Positions 34,324 through 42,707 of a DNA stretch of 64,000 nucleotides are shown in pieces. Below the pieces are notes generated by a model. It ran no database searches. It saw only the letters and a program-made list of their open reading frames with translations, and was not told the origin of the DNA. This DNA comes from Serinibacter arcticus (GTDB lineage: Bacteria > Actinomycetota > Actinomycetes > Actinomycetales > Beutenbergiaceae). The stretch spans positions 3,348,001 through 3,412,000 of the forward strand of contig NZ_PYHR01000002.1 in assembly GCF_003121705.1 (NCBI RefSeq), written 5' to 3'. A program made the position numbers and the translations under genes. Positions within the stretch are counted from its first letter, which is position 1, and every line of letters starts with the position of its first letter.

Positions 34324-35451
34324 ATGACGACGACCGACCCGGCCAGCGACTCGACGGCGCAGCGCAAGGACGACCACATCCGGCTGGCGATGGAGCAGCA
34401 CTCCGGGGAGACGGTGCGCGACTACGACCACGTCCGCTTCGTCCACCACGCCCTCGCGGGCGGCTCGCGCGACACCGTCGACGTGTCCTCGCCCGCCTTC
34501 GGCTGGAGCGCGCCGTTCTACGTCAGCGGCATGACGGGCGGCACGGCCAAGGCTGCCGAGATCAACCGCGGCCTCGGGATCGTGGCGCGCGAGACCGGCA
34601 TCCCGGTGGCGTGCGGCTCGATGGGGATCGTGCTGCGTCAGCCCGAGGTCGCGCCCACGTTCACGGTGCTGCGGGAGGCCAACCCGGACGGGTTCGTCAT
34701 GGCCAACACCAACGCCAACGTCAGCGGCGCGGACGCGGCCCGGATCGTCGAGATCATGGGCGCCGACGCGCTGCAGGTGCACGTGAACGCCGCGCAGGAG
34801 ACCGCGATGCCCGAGGGCGACCGCGACTTCTCCCGCTGGGAGGGCAACATCGCGGCGATCATCGACGCCGTCGGCGTCCCCGTGATCGTCAAGGAGGTCG
34901 GGGCCGGTCTCTCGCGCGGCACGGTCGCGGCGCTGCGCGACATCGGTGTCGGCGGCGTCGACCTGGCCGGTCGTGGCGGTACGGACTTCGGGGCGATCGA
35001 GTCGGCCCGCCGCACCGACTCCGGCCGCCACTACCTCGCCGGCTGGGGACAGTCCTCGGTCGCGTCGCTGCTGGAGACAGCGGGGCTCGACGGCGTGGGC
35101 TCGCTCGGACCGGTCGGCGACGGCGGCGCCCCCCGCGCCGCGCTGCTCGCCTCCGGCGGCGTGCGGCACCCGCTCGACGTCGTGCGGGCGCTCGCGCTCG
35201 GCGCCGACGCCGTGGGCGTGGCCGGGACGTTCCTCAAGGTGCTGACGACGGACGGCGAGGACGCGCTGATCGCCCTCGTGCGGGAGTGGCTGACGGAGAT
35301 CGCCGACCTGATGGCGCTGCTGGGCACGCGCGACGTCGCGGGCCTGCGGACCACCGACGTGCTCGTCACGGGACCGCTGCGCGAGTACGCGGAGCTGCGC
35401 GGGTTCGACGTCACGGCGTACGCCCGTCGCGGGCCCTGGTCGCGCGTCTGA
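34324..35451 (+). CDS. fni: Type 2 isopentenyl-diphosphate delta-isomerase
   Basis: A 375-residue FMN- and NAD(P)H-dependent isomerase of IPP and DMAPP. Conserved blocks are QRKDDHIRLA, the FMN-binding SGMTGGTAKAAEINRGL, GSMGIVLRQPE, QVHVNAAQE, VIVKEVGAGLS and DLAGRGGTDFGAIE. ATG 34324 has GGTGGAG about 7 bp upstream; a GTG at 34294 overlapping the pmk stop is an alternative that adds ten residues. It is the last gene of the operon; HMG-CoA synthase and reductase genes do not follow. Confidence 0.95.
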   Translation: MTTTDPASDSTAQRKDDHIRLAMEQHSGETVRDYDHVRFVHHALAGGSRDTVDVSSPAFGWSAPFYVSGMTGGTAKAAEINRGLGIVARETGIPVACGSMGIVLRQPEVAPTFTVLREANPDGFVMANTNANVSGADAARIVEIMGADALQVHVNAAQETAMPEGDRDFSRWEGNIAAIIDAVGVPVIVKEVGAGLSRGTVAALRDIGVGGVDLAGRGGTDFGAIESARRTDSGRHYLAGWGQSSVASLLETAGLDGVGSLGPVGDGGAPRAALLASGGVRHPLDVVRALALGADAVGVAGTFLKVLTTDGEDALIALVREWLTEIADLMALLGTRDVAGLRTTDVLVTGPLREYAELRGFDVTAYARRGPWSRV

Positions 35452-35464
35452 CGGCTGCCCGACG

Positions 35465-35481
35465 CCGGCCGCCTCGGCCGG
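35465..35481. terminator. Short hairpin between convergent fni and asparaginase genes
   Basis: CCGGCCG, loop CCT, CGGCCGG: a perfect 7-bp stem in a 47-bp gap between convergent stops. Weak by itself, but correctly placed for a shared terminator. Confidence 0.5.
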
Positions 35482-35498
35482 ACCGCGCCGGGCGACGC

Positions 35499-36530
35499 TC
35501 ACACGACGGCGCGGAGCCGCCCGACCACCTCGTCTCCGCCCCGGACCTGGGTCGGCAGCGTCGTCAGCGCCGCGACGGCGTCGGGGTCCAGCGACCCGGC
35601 CGCCACCAGCAGCGCGAGGGCGACGACGCTCGTGGCGCGCGGCCCGCCGTCGAGAATCTTGAGCGCGACGACGTGACCGTCCGGCGCCGCCATCACCATG
35701 ACGCCCTCGGCACCACCCTTGGCGAACGTCCCGAGCGAGGCGATGACCTCGGTGTTCTCGCGGCCGGGACCGTCGATGGCCCACGGGTCGGCGTGCACGG
35801 CGGCGACGACGGCGGCCGCGCCCCGCTCGTGGGCGTCGGTCGCGTCGGCGGAGGCGGTGGTCGCCCAGCGCACGGTGCGGGCGAGCGCGGTGAGCGAGAG
35901 GGCGTGGACAGGAGCCCCGCACCCGTCGATCGCGGTGGCCGCGACATGCTCGCCACCGACCCGCTCGACCGTGGCGACGACGTCGCGCTGCAGCGGGTGG
36001 CCCGGGTCGAGGTAGTCGTGGGTGGACCAGCCCTGGGCGAGGCAGGCCAGGAGCATCGCGGCGTGCTTCCCGGAGCAGTTCATGCGGATCCGCGCGGGGT
36101 CCGCTCCGGCGATCGTCAGCGCGGTGCGGGTGGCGGTGTCGGAGGGGTGAGCGACCGGGCACCGCAGGTCCTGCGCCGTCAGGCCGCCGCTCGCGAGCAT
36201 CGCCTCCACGACGGCGACGTGGCGGTCGGTGCCGGAGTGCGAGGCGGTCGCGAGCGCGGCGTGGACGCCGGGCAGGGCGGCGCCGAGCGCGTGCGTCGTC
36301 GCGGCCTGCACCGGCTTGAGGCAGGAGCGCGGCAGGATCGGCGTCGCCACGTCCCCGAGGGCGCGCACCACGGCGCCGTCGGGCCCGAGCACGATCGCCG
36401 AGCCCAGGTGGCGGGTCTCGACGAACCCCGAGCGCTCGAGCACGGCGAGCTCGACGGCGTCGCGGGCGACGAAGGTCTCGCCGGTGGGGGAGGTGGGGGC
36501 GTGGGTGGGGTCAGCGGTCACGGGTTCCAT
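35499..36530 (-). CDS. L-asparaginase, Rhizobium etli AII (class 3) type
   Basis: A 343-residue enzyme hydrolysing asparagine to aspartate and ammonia. It belongs to the ReAII family, not the classic type I/II enzymes. The catalytic pieces are RSCLKP (Ser69, Lys72), TASHSGTD, NCSGKHA (Cys152, Lys155) and IDGCGAP (Cys204), matching the Ser/Lys and zinc-binding Cys/Lys/Cys set. No signal peptide is seen, so it is cytosolic. ATG 36530 opens a short variable N-terminus. It is convergent with fni and upstream of nothing on its strand in this stretch. Confidence 0.92.
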   Translation of the reverse strand: MEPVTADPTHAPTSPTGETFVARDAVELAVLERSGFVETRHLGSAIVLGPDGAVVRALGDVATPILPRSCLKPVQAATTHALGAALPGVHAALATASHSGTDRHVAVVEAMLASGGLTAQDLRCPVAHPSDTATRTALTIAGADPARIRMNCSGKHAAMLLACLAQGWSTHDYLDPGHPLQRDVVATVERVGGEHVAATAIDGCGAPVHALSLTALARTVRWATTASADATDAHERGAAAVVAAVHADPWAIDGPGRENTEVIASLGTFAKGGAEGVMVMAAPDGHVVALKILDGGPRATSVVALALLVAAGSLDPDAVAALTTLPTQVRGGDEVVGRLRAVV

Positions 36531-36591
36531 CCCACCACGCGCTCGGGGTCACGGTCGGCCTCGCGGTGCCGCGCGACAGGGACTCGACGCG

Positions 36592-37668
36592 TCAGCGCCC
36601 CAGCGCCCGGGCGGCCAGCTCGACGTCCTCAGCGTCGTTGAACACGTGGAACGCCACGCGGGCGCGACCCGCGCGGCCCGAGGCCGTGAGGCCGGCCGCG
36701 CTCAGACGGGCGAGGTCGGCGCCGTCGGGATCGGCCCACGTGACGATCGCGCTCGCACGCGTCTCCTCGCCCAGCCCGAGCCGTGCGCGGAACGCCGCGG
36801 CGAGCCCGGTCGCGTGGGCGTGGAGGGCCGCGGGGTCGAGCGAGGCGAACAGCTCCAGGGAGGCCTCGGCGGCCAGGAAGGACTGCCACGCGGGGGAGAC
36901 GTCGAACCGGCTCGCGTCGCTGGCGAGCTCGACCTCGTGGCCGTAGCAGGAGGACCACGGGTCGGCGCCCGCGTACCACCCGGCGTGCAGCGGGCGGACG
37001 GCGTCGGCGAAGGACTCGGCGAGCGTGAGGAACGCCGCCCCGCGCGGCGCGCACAGCCACTTGTAGGAGTGGCAGGCGAGCGCGTCGAACCGGCTCGCGT
37101 CGACGGGGAGCCAGCCGACGGCCTGGGTGGCGTCGCAGTAGGTGCGCGCGCCGTGCGCCGCGGCGGCCGCGAGGATCGCGTCGGTGTCGGCGACCGCCCC
37201 CGTGGCGGACTGGACGTTCGAGAACGCGACCAGCGCCGTGCCGGGGCCGATCGCGTCGGCGAGCCGGGCCAGCGGGACGGCGCGCACCCGCAGCCCGCGG
37301 CCGGCGTGCACGAAGGGGAGCGCCACGGAGGAGAAGTCGCCCTCGGGGACGAGGACCTCGCCGCCGTCGGGCACCGCGGTGGCCACGAGCGCACCCAGCA
37401 CCGAGACCTGCGATCCGACGGCGACGCGTGTCCGGTCCACGTTCACCAGGGAGGCGAACAGCTCGCGGCTGCGCTCGACGGCGGCGCTGTAGCGGACGGG
37501 GTCCGGCCGGCCCGCGGAGACGGCGTCGACGTCGGCGCGTAGCGCGTCCCGCGCAGCCCGCGGCGGCAGGCCCAGCGTGCACGCCGAGAGGTAGCCGCGA
37601 CCGCCGACGAAGGCGTCGCGCACGGCAGCGATCGGGCTGGTCGCGGGGGCGATGTCGATGACGCTCAT
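36592..37668 (-). CDS. Class V aminotransferase-fold PLP enzyme
   Basis: A 358-residue cytosolic enzyme of the cysteine-desulfurase/kynureninase-like fold. The PLP-binding Asp is in YCDATQAVGW (Asp179) and the Schiff-base lysine in SYKWLCAPRG (Lys203), with SNVQSATGAV before. No conserved active-site Cys loop of a desulfurase is evident, so the substrate is unknown. ATG 37668 is chosen over ATG 37680, which would add only four residues. It is divergent from a LysR gene 82 bp away and probably its target. Confidence 0.85.
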   Translation of the reverse strand: MSVIDIAPATSPIAAVRDAFVGGRGYLSACTLGLPPRAARDALRADVDAVSAGRPDPVRYSAAVERSRELFASLVNVDRTRVAVGSQVSVLGALVATAVPDGGEVLVPEGDFSSVALPFVHAGRGLRVRAVPLARLADAIGPGTALVAFSNVQSATGAVADTDAILAAAAAHGARTYCDATQAVGWLPVDASRFDALACHSYKWLCAPRGAAFLTLAESFADAVRPLHAGWYAGADPWSSCYGHEVELASDASRFDVSPAWQSFLAAEASLELFASLDPAALHAHATGLAAAFRARLGLGEETRASAIVTWADPDGADLARLSAAGLTASGRAGRARVAFHVFNDAEDVELAARALGR

Positions 37669-37750
37669 GACGTCCACCATCCCGGGTGGCGATCGATTGG
37701 TCTACGCCCGGTTCGCCATGGAACACATGCATGCTGCTTATGATCTTGTC
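37669..37750. promoter_or_regulatory. Divergent promoter region of class V aminotransferase and LysR genes
   Basis: An 82-bp region, AT-rich in its right half. It contains GATCGATTGG near 37691, ATGCAT near 37728 and an ATGA-N5-TCAT inverted repeat at 37740-37752 that touches the LysR start codon. The layout is typical of LysR control with autoregulation; the exact box cannot be fixed from one sequence. Confidence 0.5.
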
Positions 37751-38698
37751 ATGACCGATCACGAGCTCGACGAGGGCGTGCTGGACGCCGGTGCCCTCCG
37801 ACTCGTCCGCGCGATCGCCGAGACCGGCGGGATCACCGCGGCCGCGACGGCGCTCGGCTACAGCCAGCCTGCGGTGAGCCAGCAGCTGCGTCGGCTCGAG
37901 ACCCGACTCGGCGTGGCGCTCGTGGAGCGCGTGGGCCGCGGCGTGCGTCTCACCGAGGCCGGAGCGGTCCTGGCGAGGCACGCCGTCGGCGTCGCGACGG
38001 CGATCGAGGCCGCCGCGGGCGAGCTCGCCGAGCTGCGTGGGCTGCGGTCCGGACGGGTGCGGCTCGTCGGGTTCCCGTCCGCCTCGCCGACCGTCATCCC
38101 GCGAGTCCTGGCCGACCTCGCCGCACGTCACCCCGGCGTCACCGTGACCTACGTCGAGGCCGAACCGCCCGAGGCGGTGCAGGCCGTCCGCGAGGACCGG
38201 GCCGACATCGCGCTGACGTTCAGCTACCCGGGCGATCCCGGTGATCCGCACGGTCGCAGTGCGCACGGCCTCGCGGTGGGGGAGGTCGGGACGGACCGGC
38301 TGCTCGCCGTCGTCCCCGCCGCGCACCCGCTGGCGGGCCGGCGCGAGGTGCGCCTGGCGCAGCTCGCGCACGAGAGCTGGATCGCCGGCTGCCCCCGGTG
38401 CCGGGGTCACCTGCTCGAGGCGTGCGGGCGAGCGGGGTTCGCGCCACGCATCGCGTTCGAGACCGACAACGTCGTGGCCGTGGAGGCGCTCGTGGCGCGG
38501 GGGATCGGTGTCGCGACCCTGCCGCGGATGGCCGTCGAGGCGTTCCCGATGCTTCCCGGCGTCGCGACGGTCGAGCTCGGCGTGGACGAGGCGCGCACGC
38601 TGCACGTCGTCACGGCGCACGAGGCTGACCGGGTGCCGGCGGTGCGGGCGGCGCTGGACGCCGTGAGCCGGGCGGTGACCGACGCGGGACGCGGGTGA
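37751..38698 (+). CDS. LysR-family transcriptional regulator
   Basis: A 315-residue regulator. The N-terminal winged HTH (about 11-70) contains GGITAAATALGYSQPAVSQQ followed by LRRLETRLG; the effector domain starts near 95 with SGRVRLVGFPSA. A CPRC pair (about 217-220) in the effector domain is unusual and could bind metal or be redox-active. ATG 37751 begins just before the HTH. It is transcribed away from the aminotransferase gene, which it probably controls. Confidence 0.9.
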   Translation: MTDHELDEGVLDAGALRLVRAIAETGGITAAATALGYSQPAVSQQLRRLETRLGVALVERVGRGVRLTEAGAVLARHAVGVATAIEAAAGELAELRGLRSGRVRLVGFPSASPTVIPRVLADLAARHPGVTVTYVEAEPPEAVQAVREDRADIALTFSYPGDPGDPHGRSAHGLAVGEVGTDRLLAVVPAAHPLAGRREVRLAQLAHESWIAGCPRCRGHLLEACGRAGFAPRIAFETDNVVAVEALVARGIGVATLPRMAVEAFPMLPGVATVELGVDEARTLHVVTAHEADRVPAVRAALDAVSRAVTDAGRG

Positions 38699-38763
38699 GG
38701 CGTTCGGCCCGGGCGCGGCTCCGGGGCGTGGCACCGCGATGGGCTCGAGCGCCAGGAACGACG

Positions 38764-38793
38764 AAGCCCCGCACCGGATCTCCGGGCGGGGCT
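38764..38793 (-). terminator. Hairpin downstream of the tRNA cluster
   Basis: On the minus strand, after tRNA-Phe, an AGCCCCGCxCCGG-type arm pairs with CCGGxGCGGGGCT around GAGATC or similar; an 8-bp GC-rich stem plus an inner stem with one bulge. It is placed to end the tRNA transcript and lies also after the LysR gene. Confidence 0.55.
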
Positions 38794-38811
38794 CGTGCTG
38801 GGGTCCTGCAC

Positions 38812-38887
38812 TGGTGGCTCCGACGGGCGTCGATCCCGTGACCTCACGATTTTCAGTCGTGCGCTCTACCAACTGAGCTACAGAGCC
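38812..38887 (-). tRNA. tRNA-Phe (anticodon GAA)
   Basis: The minus strand folds as a full cloverleaf: 5' GGCTCTG pairs with 3' CGGAGCC, a GTAGCTCAG D-arm start, anticodon stem CACGA/TCGTG with loop CTGAAAA (GAA), and a GGGATCGACGCCC T-arm. The CCA end is encoded (38812-38814). Confidence 0.96.
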
Positions 38888-38897
38888 TTGGTGAAAG

Positions 38898-38929
38898 ATC
38901 GGCCGGCCACCTGGGTGACCGGCCGATCA
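38898..38929 (-). other. Hairpin between tRNA-Asp and tRNA-Phe
   Basis: GATCGGCCGG and CCGGCCGATC form a perfect 10-bp stem with a 12-nt loop in the 47-bp spacer. It may guide processing of a joint tRNA precursor or end tRNA-Asp transcription. Confidence 0.5.
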
Positions 38930-38934
38930 TTCTG

Positions 38935-39008
38935 CGACCCCGACGGGACTTGAACCCGCGACCTCCGCCGTGACAGGGCGGCGCGCTAACCAACTGCGCT
39001 ACGGGGCC
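38935..39008 (-). tRNA. tRNA-Asp (anticodon GTC)
   Basis: The minus strand gives 5' GGCCCCGTAGCGCAG, anticodon loop CTGTCAC (GTC) and T-arm GCGGGTTCAAGTCCCGT. The acceptor stem has one G-T pair and the discriminator base is G, as expected for Asp. CCA is not encoded, unlike the neighbouring tRNA-Phe. Confidence 0.95.
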
Positions 39009-39065
39009 TCGTGTGGAACTTTGCAAACGAGACCGTACCACTTCATTTTCACTCGCACGAACTCG

Positions 39066-39138
39066 TACCCCCAACGGGATTCGAACCCGTGCTGCCGCCG
39101 TGAAAGGGCGGAGTCCTAGGCCGCTAGACGATGGGGGC
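39066..39138 (-). tRNA. tRNA-Glu (anticodon TTC)
   Basis: The minus strand gives 5' GCCCCCATCGTCTAG, anticodon loop CTTTCAC (TTC) and T-arm ACGGGTTCGAATCCCGT, with acceptor GCCCCCA/TGGGGGT and discriminator A. CCA is not encoded. It is first in the tRNA-Glu, Asp, Phe order on this strand. Confidence 0.95.
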
Positions 39139-39244
39139 CCGTGATGCAGAGCGCCCGTGACACCGGAGTGCCCCAGAACCGTGAATGAGCATACGTGACG
39201 ATTCCCGTATCCCCCAAATCGGCGCGACGACTAGGTTTGCTCCC

Positions 39245-39832
39245 ATGGACACGAGCGAGAAGGACTTCCTGAACCGCTACCTCCGCAAGGCCCGTCGCGA
39301 GCTCCTCGACACGCTCGACGGCCTGACCGAGGCGCAGGTCCGGCGCCCGATGACGGGTACCGGCACCAACCTCCTCGGGCTCGTCAAGCACGTGGCCACC
39401 GTCGAGATCGGGTACTTCGGCGGGGTCTTCGGGCGACCCGAGCCCGACTTGCCCTGGGCGGCCGACGACGCCGACGTCAACGCCGACATGTGGGCGACGG
39501 CCGAGGAGTCGCGCGAGCAGATCCTCGCGCTGCAGGAGGAGTCCGTCCGGATCGCCGAGGCGACGATCGCCGAGCTCGACCTCGACGCCGTCGGGCACGT
39601 GCCGTGGTGGGGCGAGCGCGGCGCGGTGACGCTGCGGCAGATCCTCGTGCACGTCGGGTTCGAGGTCTCACGTCACGCCGGCCACGCCGACATCGTGCGC
39701 GAGCTCCTGGACGAGCGCGCCGGCCACGGCGACGGCAACCTCGCCGAGCTGGACACGGTTCAGTGGTCCGCCTACCGGGCTCGGCTGGCCGAGGTCGCGA
39801 GCAGCTTCGACCCGATCGGCGAGGGCGCCTGA
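39245..39832 (+). CDS. DinB-like (DUF664) family protein
   Basis: A 195-residue protein of the DinB/YfiT four-helix-bundle superfamily, DUF664 branch. Diagnostic parts are DFLNRYLRKARRELLDTLDG at the start, NLLGLVKHVATVEIGYFG (a metal-ligand His in LVKHVA) and the C-terminal FEVSRHAGHADIVRELLDER with two further His residues. Some members are mycothiol-dependent enzymes. ATG 39245 is preferred to an upstream in-frame ATG (39185) because the fold begins there. The stop overlaps the next start. Confidence 0.85.
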   Translation: MDTSEKDFLNRYLRKARRELLDTLDGLTEAQVRRPMTGTGTNLLGLVKHVATVEIGYFGGVFGRPEPDLPWAADDADVNADMWATAEESREQILALQEESVRIAEATIAELDLDAVGHVPWWGERGAVTLRQILVHVGFEVSRHAGHADIVRELLDERAGHGDGNLAELDTVQWSAYRARLAEVASSFDPIGEGA

Positions 39833-40191
39833 TGGCGGTCGAGATGACCCTCGAGGACTTCGAGGTCTGCGTCTCCGAGGGCCTGGACCTCGTCCCGCCC
39901 GAGCTCGCCCAGGTGATGGACAACGTCGTCGTGCTGGTGGAGGACCTGCCGCCGCCGGAGGAGCCGCAGGACCTGCTCGGCCTGTACGACGGAACCCCCC
40001 TCACCGAGCGCGACGGCTGGTGGGCGAGCGGCTCCCTCCCCGACCGCATCACGATCTTCAGGCTCCCCACCCTCGCGGTGTGCGAGGACGCCGAGCACGT
40101 GGCCGAGGAGGTGGCGGTCACGGTGGTGCACGAGATCGCCCACCACTTCGGGATCGACGACGACCGGCTGCACGAGCTCGGCTGGGACTGA
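39832..40191 (+). CDS. Small zincin-like metallopeptidase family protein
   Basis: A 119-residue protein with the zinc motif VVHEIAHHFGIDDDRLHELGW at its C-terminus (shown in part: HEIAHHFGI), the pattern of the short actinobacterial metallopeptidase family (DUF1025/MtfA-unrelated zincins). The N-terminal part LVPPELAQVMDNVVVLVED and YDGTPLTERDG fits the same family. No signal peptide, so cytosolic. ATG 39832 overlaps the upstream TGA. Substrate is unknown. Confidence 0.88.
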   Translation: MAVEMTLEDFEVCVSEGLDLVPPELAQVMDNVVVLVEDLPPPEEPQDLLGLYDGTPLTERDGWWASGSLPDRITIFRLPTLAVCEDAEHVAEEVAVTVVHEIAHHFGIDDDRLHELGWD

Positions 40192-40504
40192 CGATGCGGT
40201 CCTCCGAGGGTCCGATCGGTACCGAATTGGTCCGGATCCGTCCGCCGGGGGCCGAATCGCGGCGCTCGGCAGCGGAGGGCGTTCCGCGGCCTGGGTAGTG
40301 TCGGACGCCGTGGGTGACGCGACACCCCGGACCCTCGAGGTCCCTCCGATCCCCCGCACTGGCAGTGCCTGCACCACCGCCAGTGCGGGGCCCTCGCCCC
40401 TCCGGGGGCGGCCTCGAACCGTCTCCGCGACGACGCGAAGGTACGGTGGCCGAGCGGCCCGGGGCCGCCCCGGGAACCCGGGTCCGCCGAGCGAGGGGCA
40501 GCAG
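40192..40504 (+). other. 313-bp leader/intergenic region before the amidase gene
   Basis: No convincing gene is seen here. TAGTGT near 40286 could be a -10 element, leaving a leader of about 200 nt. The leader contains GGACCCTCGAGGTCC (40329-40343) and a perfect 12-bp-stem hairpin (40352-40363 with 40379-40390, 15-nt loop). Several GC-rich pairings follow, ending in GAGGGG as ribosome site at 40493. An upstream GTG at 40298 stays in frame with the amidase but would place 69 extra residues before the signal peptide, so I do not use it. Confidence 0.55.
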
Positions 40505-41386
40505 GTGCCGACGAGATCACCGCTGCGCGGCGGGCGGCGCCGTGCGAGCGCGACGGCGGTGCTCGGCCTGGCCGTGGCGCTCACGACGGTCGTGGGCTGC
40601 ACCCCGCCGCAGGGGTCGCCGGCCGCGTCCGAGTCGCCGTCGGCCGCCGTCGAGATGTCGACTCCCGACGCGACACCCACGCCGACCCCGGCGGCCGAGC
40701 CCACCGCCACCCCGACGCCGGACGCGCTGCCGCTCAGCGGCGTCGTCGTCGTGGTCGACCCGGGCCACCAGCTCGGGAACCGCAACTTCCCCCGCGAGAT
40801 CACCACCGCCGTCGACGCGGGGAACGGCGCGACGAAGGACTGCAACACCACCGGCACGGCCACGGATGACGACGTCCCCGAGGCGACGGTCACGTGGGAG
40901 GTCTCGGAGATCGTGGTCGCCCGCCTGCGCGAGCGCGGGGCGGAGGTGGTCCTCACGCGCGAGTCGAACTCGGACGAGGAGTGGGGTCCGTGCATCGACG
41001 TGCGGGGGAGCCTGGCGAACGACCGGGCCGACCTGCTGCTGAGCATCCACGCCGACGGCGCGCCCGCCCAGGCGCACGGCTTCCACGTGCTGCTGCCGGA
41101 GGAGGGGTCGGACCACTACGACGAGTCGTTGCGGCTGGGGCAGGGCGTGCTCGCCGCGCTCGACGGTGCGGGGATCGACCGGGCGACCTACGTGGCCGGG
41201 GCGATGCGGGCGAGCGACGACTACGCGACGCTCAACCACTCGGCGAAGCCGGCGGTGATCGTCGAGCTCGGGAACATGCGGCACGACGGCGATGCCGAGC
41301 TCCTGACCGGGCCCGACGGCCAGGTCGCGTACGCGGAGGCGCTCGCGGTCGCCGTCGAGACGTTCGTCGCCGGCGCGACGGGCTAG
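40505..41386 (+). CDS. N-acetylmuramoyl-L-alanine amidase lipoprotein
   Basis: A 293-residue cell-wall hydrolase of the Amidase_3 type, cutting the bond between muramic acid and the stem peptide. The signal peptide ends in the lipobox VVGC (Cys32), followed by a Ser/Pro/Thr spacer (about 33-75). The domain has VVVDPGHQLG (zinc His88), the glutamate region EVSEIVVARLRERG, LLLSIHADGAPA and catalytic VIVELGNMRHDGD. GTG 40505 is preferred because GAGGGG precedes it and it starts a proper signal peptide. It should act outside the membrane. Confidence 0.92.
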   Translation: MPTRSPLRGGRRRASATAVLGLAVALTTVVGCTPPQGSPAASESPSAAVEMSTPDATPTPTPAAEPTATPTPDALPLSGVVVVVDPGHQLGNRNFPREITTAVDAGNGATKDCNTTGTATDDDVPEATVTWEVSEIVVARLRERGAEVVLTRESNSDEEWGPCIDVRGSLANDRADLLLSIHADGAPAQAHGFHVLLPEEGSDHYDESLRLGQGVLAALDGAGIDRATYVAGAMRASDDYATLNHSAKPAVIVELGNMRHDGDAELLTGPDGQVAYAEALAVAVETFVAGATG

Positions 41387-41418
41387 GCACGATCGACCCT
41401 CGGCGCTATCATCGCCGT

Positions 41419-41781
41419 ATGACGATGACTCGTGACGGTGCCGACGGCGCGTGCGCCCCCGCCCACGACCGGCACGACCACGCCGCCGTCGCGGCCGTGT
41501 TCCGGGCCCTGGCCGACCCCGCCCGCCTGACGATCGTGCACGCGCTGGAGGACGGCGAGCTGCGGGTGACCGACCTCGTGACCCGCGTCGGGCTCGCGCA
41601 GTCGACGACGTCGGCCCACCTCGGCGTGCTCCGCGAGGCCGGGCTGGTGGCCCCGCGGGCCGAGGGCCGCGCGACGTACTACCGCCTGACGACGACGGCG
41701 CTGCTCGCCCTCGTCCAGCGGGCGGAGGAGCTGCTCGACGACGGGCTGCACGCCGTCGTGCACGCGCACGGGGAGGCGTGA
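41419..41781 (+). CDS. ArsR/SmtB-family metal-responsive repressor
   Basis: A 120-residue winged-helix repressor. The core FRALADPARLTIVHAL, RVGLAQSTTSAHLGVLREAG and ATYYRLT is standard ArsR. An N-terminal CAPAHDRHDH segment and a C-terminal HAVVHAHGEA tail are rich in Cys/His and are likely metal ligands. It is followed after 2 bp by a cation efflux gene, so it probably senses Zn, Co, Cd or similar and represses that efflux pump. The region before the start (CTATCATCGCCG) may contain its operator. Confidence 0.92.
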   Translation: MTMTRDGADGACAPAHDRHDHAAVAAVFRALADPARLTIVHALEDGELRVTDLVTRVGLAQSTTSAHLGVLREAGLVAPRAEGRATYYRLTTTALLALVQRAEELLDDGLHAVVHAHGEA

Positions 41782-41783
41782 GG

Positions 41784-42701
41784 ATGGGCCACCAGCACGG
41801 GCACGTCACCGCCGGGCAGCGGCACCGCGGGCGCCTCGTCGCGGCGCTCGCGATCACGGTCACCGTGCTCGTCGTGGAGGCCGTCGCCGCGGTCCTCACC
41901 GGATCGCTCGCGCTGCTCGCGGACGCCGGTCACATGCTGTCGGACGCCGCCGGGCTCTCGATCGCGCTCGTCGCGACCTGGCTGGCGGCGCGACCCGCGA
42001 CCGACCGCTGGACCTTCGGCTGGCAGCGGGCCGAGGTCCTCGCGGCGCTGGTCAACGGCGTGGTGCTCTCCGTCGTCGGCACGCTGGTGATCGTCGAGGG
42101 TGTGCGACGGCTGGGGGAGTCCGCCGAGGTGGAGGCCCCGCTGATGCTCGTGGTCGGCGTCGTCGGGCTGCTGGCCAACCTCGTCGCGCTGCGGCTGCTG
42201 TCCGGCGGCAAGGACGAGAGCCTCAACATCCGTGGCGCCTACCTCGAGGTGCTGGGCGACCTGCTCGGGTCGGCCGCGGTCATCGTGGCGGCGCTGGTGA
42301 TCGCGCTGACCGGCTGGCAGCGGGCGGACGCGGTCGCGTCGCTGGCGATCGGGGTGCTGATCCTGCCGCGGGCGTTCTCGCTGCTGCGCGACGTCGGCCG
42401 GGTGCTGCTCGAGGGCGCACCGCCCGAGGTGTCCGTGGAGCAGGTGCGCGCGCACCTCGCGGAGGTGCCCGGCGTCGTCGCCGTCCACGACCTTCACGCC
42501 TGGACGATCACGTCCGGGGTGCCGGTGCTGACGGCGCACGTGGTGGTGGCCGACGACGTCGCGACCTCGCAGGGTTACTGCGCCGTGCTCGATCGCGTGC
42601 AGGAGTGCCTGCACGGGCACTTCGACGTCGAGCACTCCACGCTGCAGATCGAACCGGTCTCGCACAGCCGGGAGCACCCGGAGCCGGCGGCGCACGCCTA
42701 G
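41784..42701 (+). CDS. Cation diffusion facilitator (CzcD/ZitB-like) efflux protein
   Basis: A 305-residue membrane transporter with six helices. The helix-2 metal site is ADAGHMLSDAAG (His/Asp pair), and the helix-5 site is YLEVLGDLLGS, with Glu where many relatives have His. A cytosolic C-terminal domain (about 210-290) carries VHDLHAWTITSG. His-rich ends (MGHQHGH at the start, SHSREH near the end) fit metal handling. Together with ArsR it forms a metal-resistance pair. ATG 41784 has GGGGAGG at 7-bp spacing. Confidence 0.93.
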   Translation: MGHQHGHVTAGQRHRGRLVAALAITVTVLVVEAVAAVLTGSLALLADAGHMLSDAAGLSIALVATWLAARPATDRWTFGWQRAEVLAALVNGVVLSVVGTLVIVEGVRRLGESAEVEAPLMLVVGVVGLLANLVALRLLSGGKDESLNIRGAYLEVLGDLLGSAAVIVAALVIALTGWQRADAVASLAIGVLILPRAFSLLRDVGRVLLEGAPPEVSVEQVRAHLAEVPGVVAVHDLHAWTITSGVPVLTAHVVVADDVATSQGYCAVLDRVQECLHGHFDVEHSTLQIEPVSHSREHPEPAAHA

Positions 42702-42707
42702 GGGCGG

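Noticed and set aside
38812-39138. tRNA cluster as an integration site of a mobile element
   Set aside because: No integrase gene, direct repeat of a tRNA 3' end or change of composition is seen next to the tRNAs.
40192-40504. c-di-AMP (ydaO-type) riboswitch upstream of the amidase
   Set aside because: GAAGGTACGGTGG near 40435 and GGGAACC near 40476 are suggestive, but the order and the second conserved half of the aptamer could not be found before the start codon.
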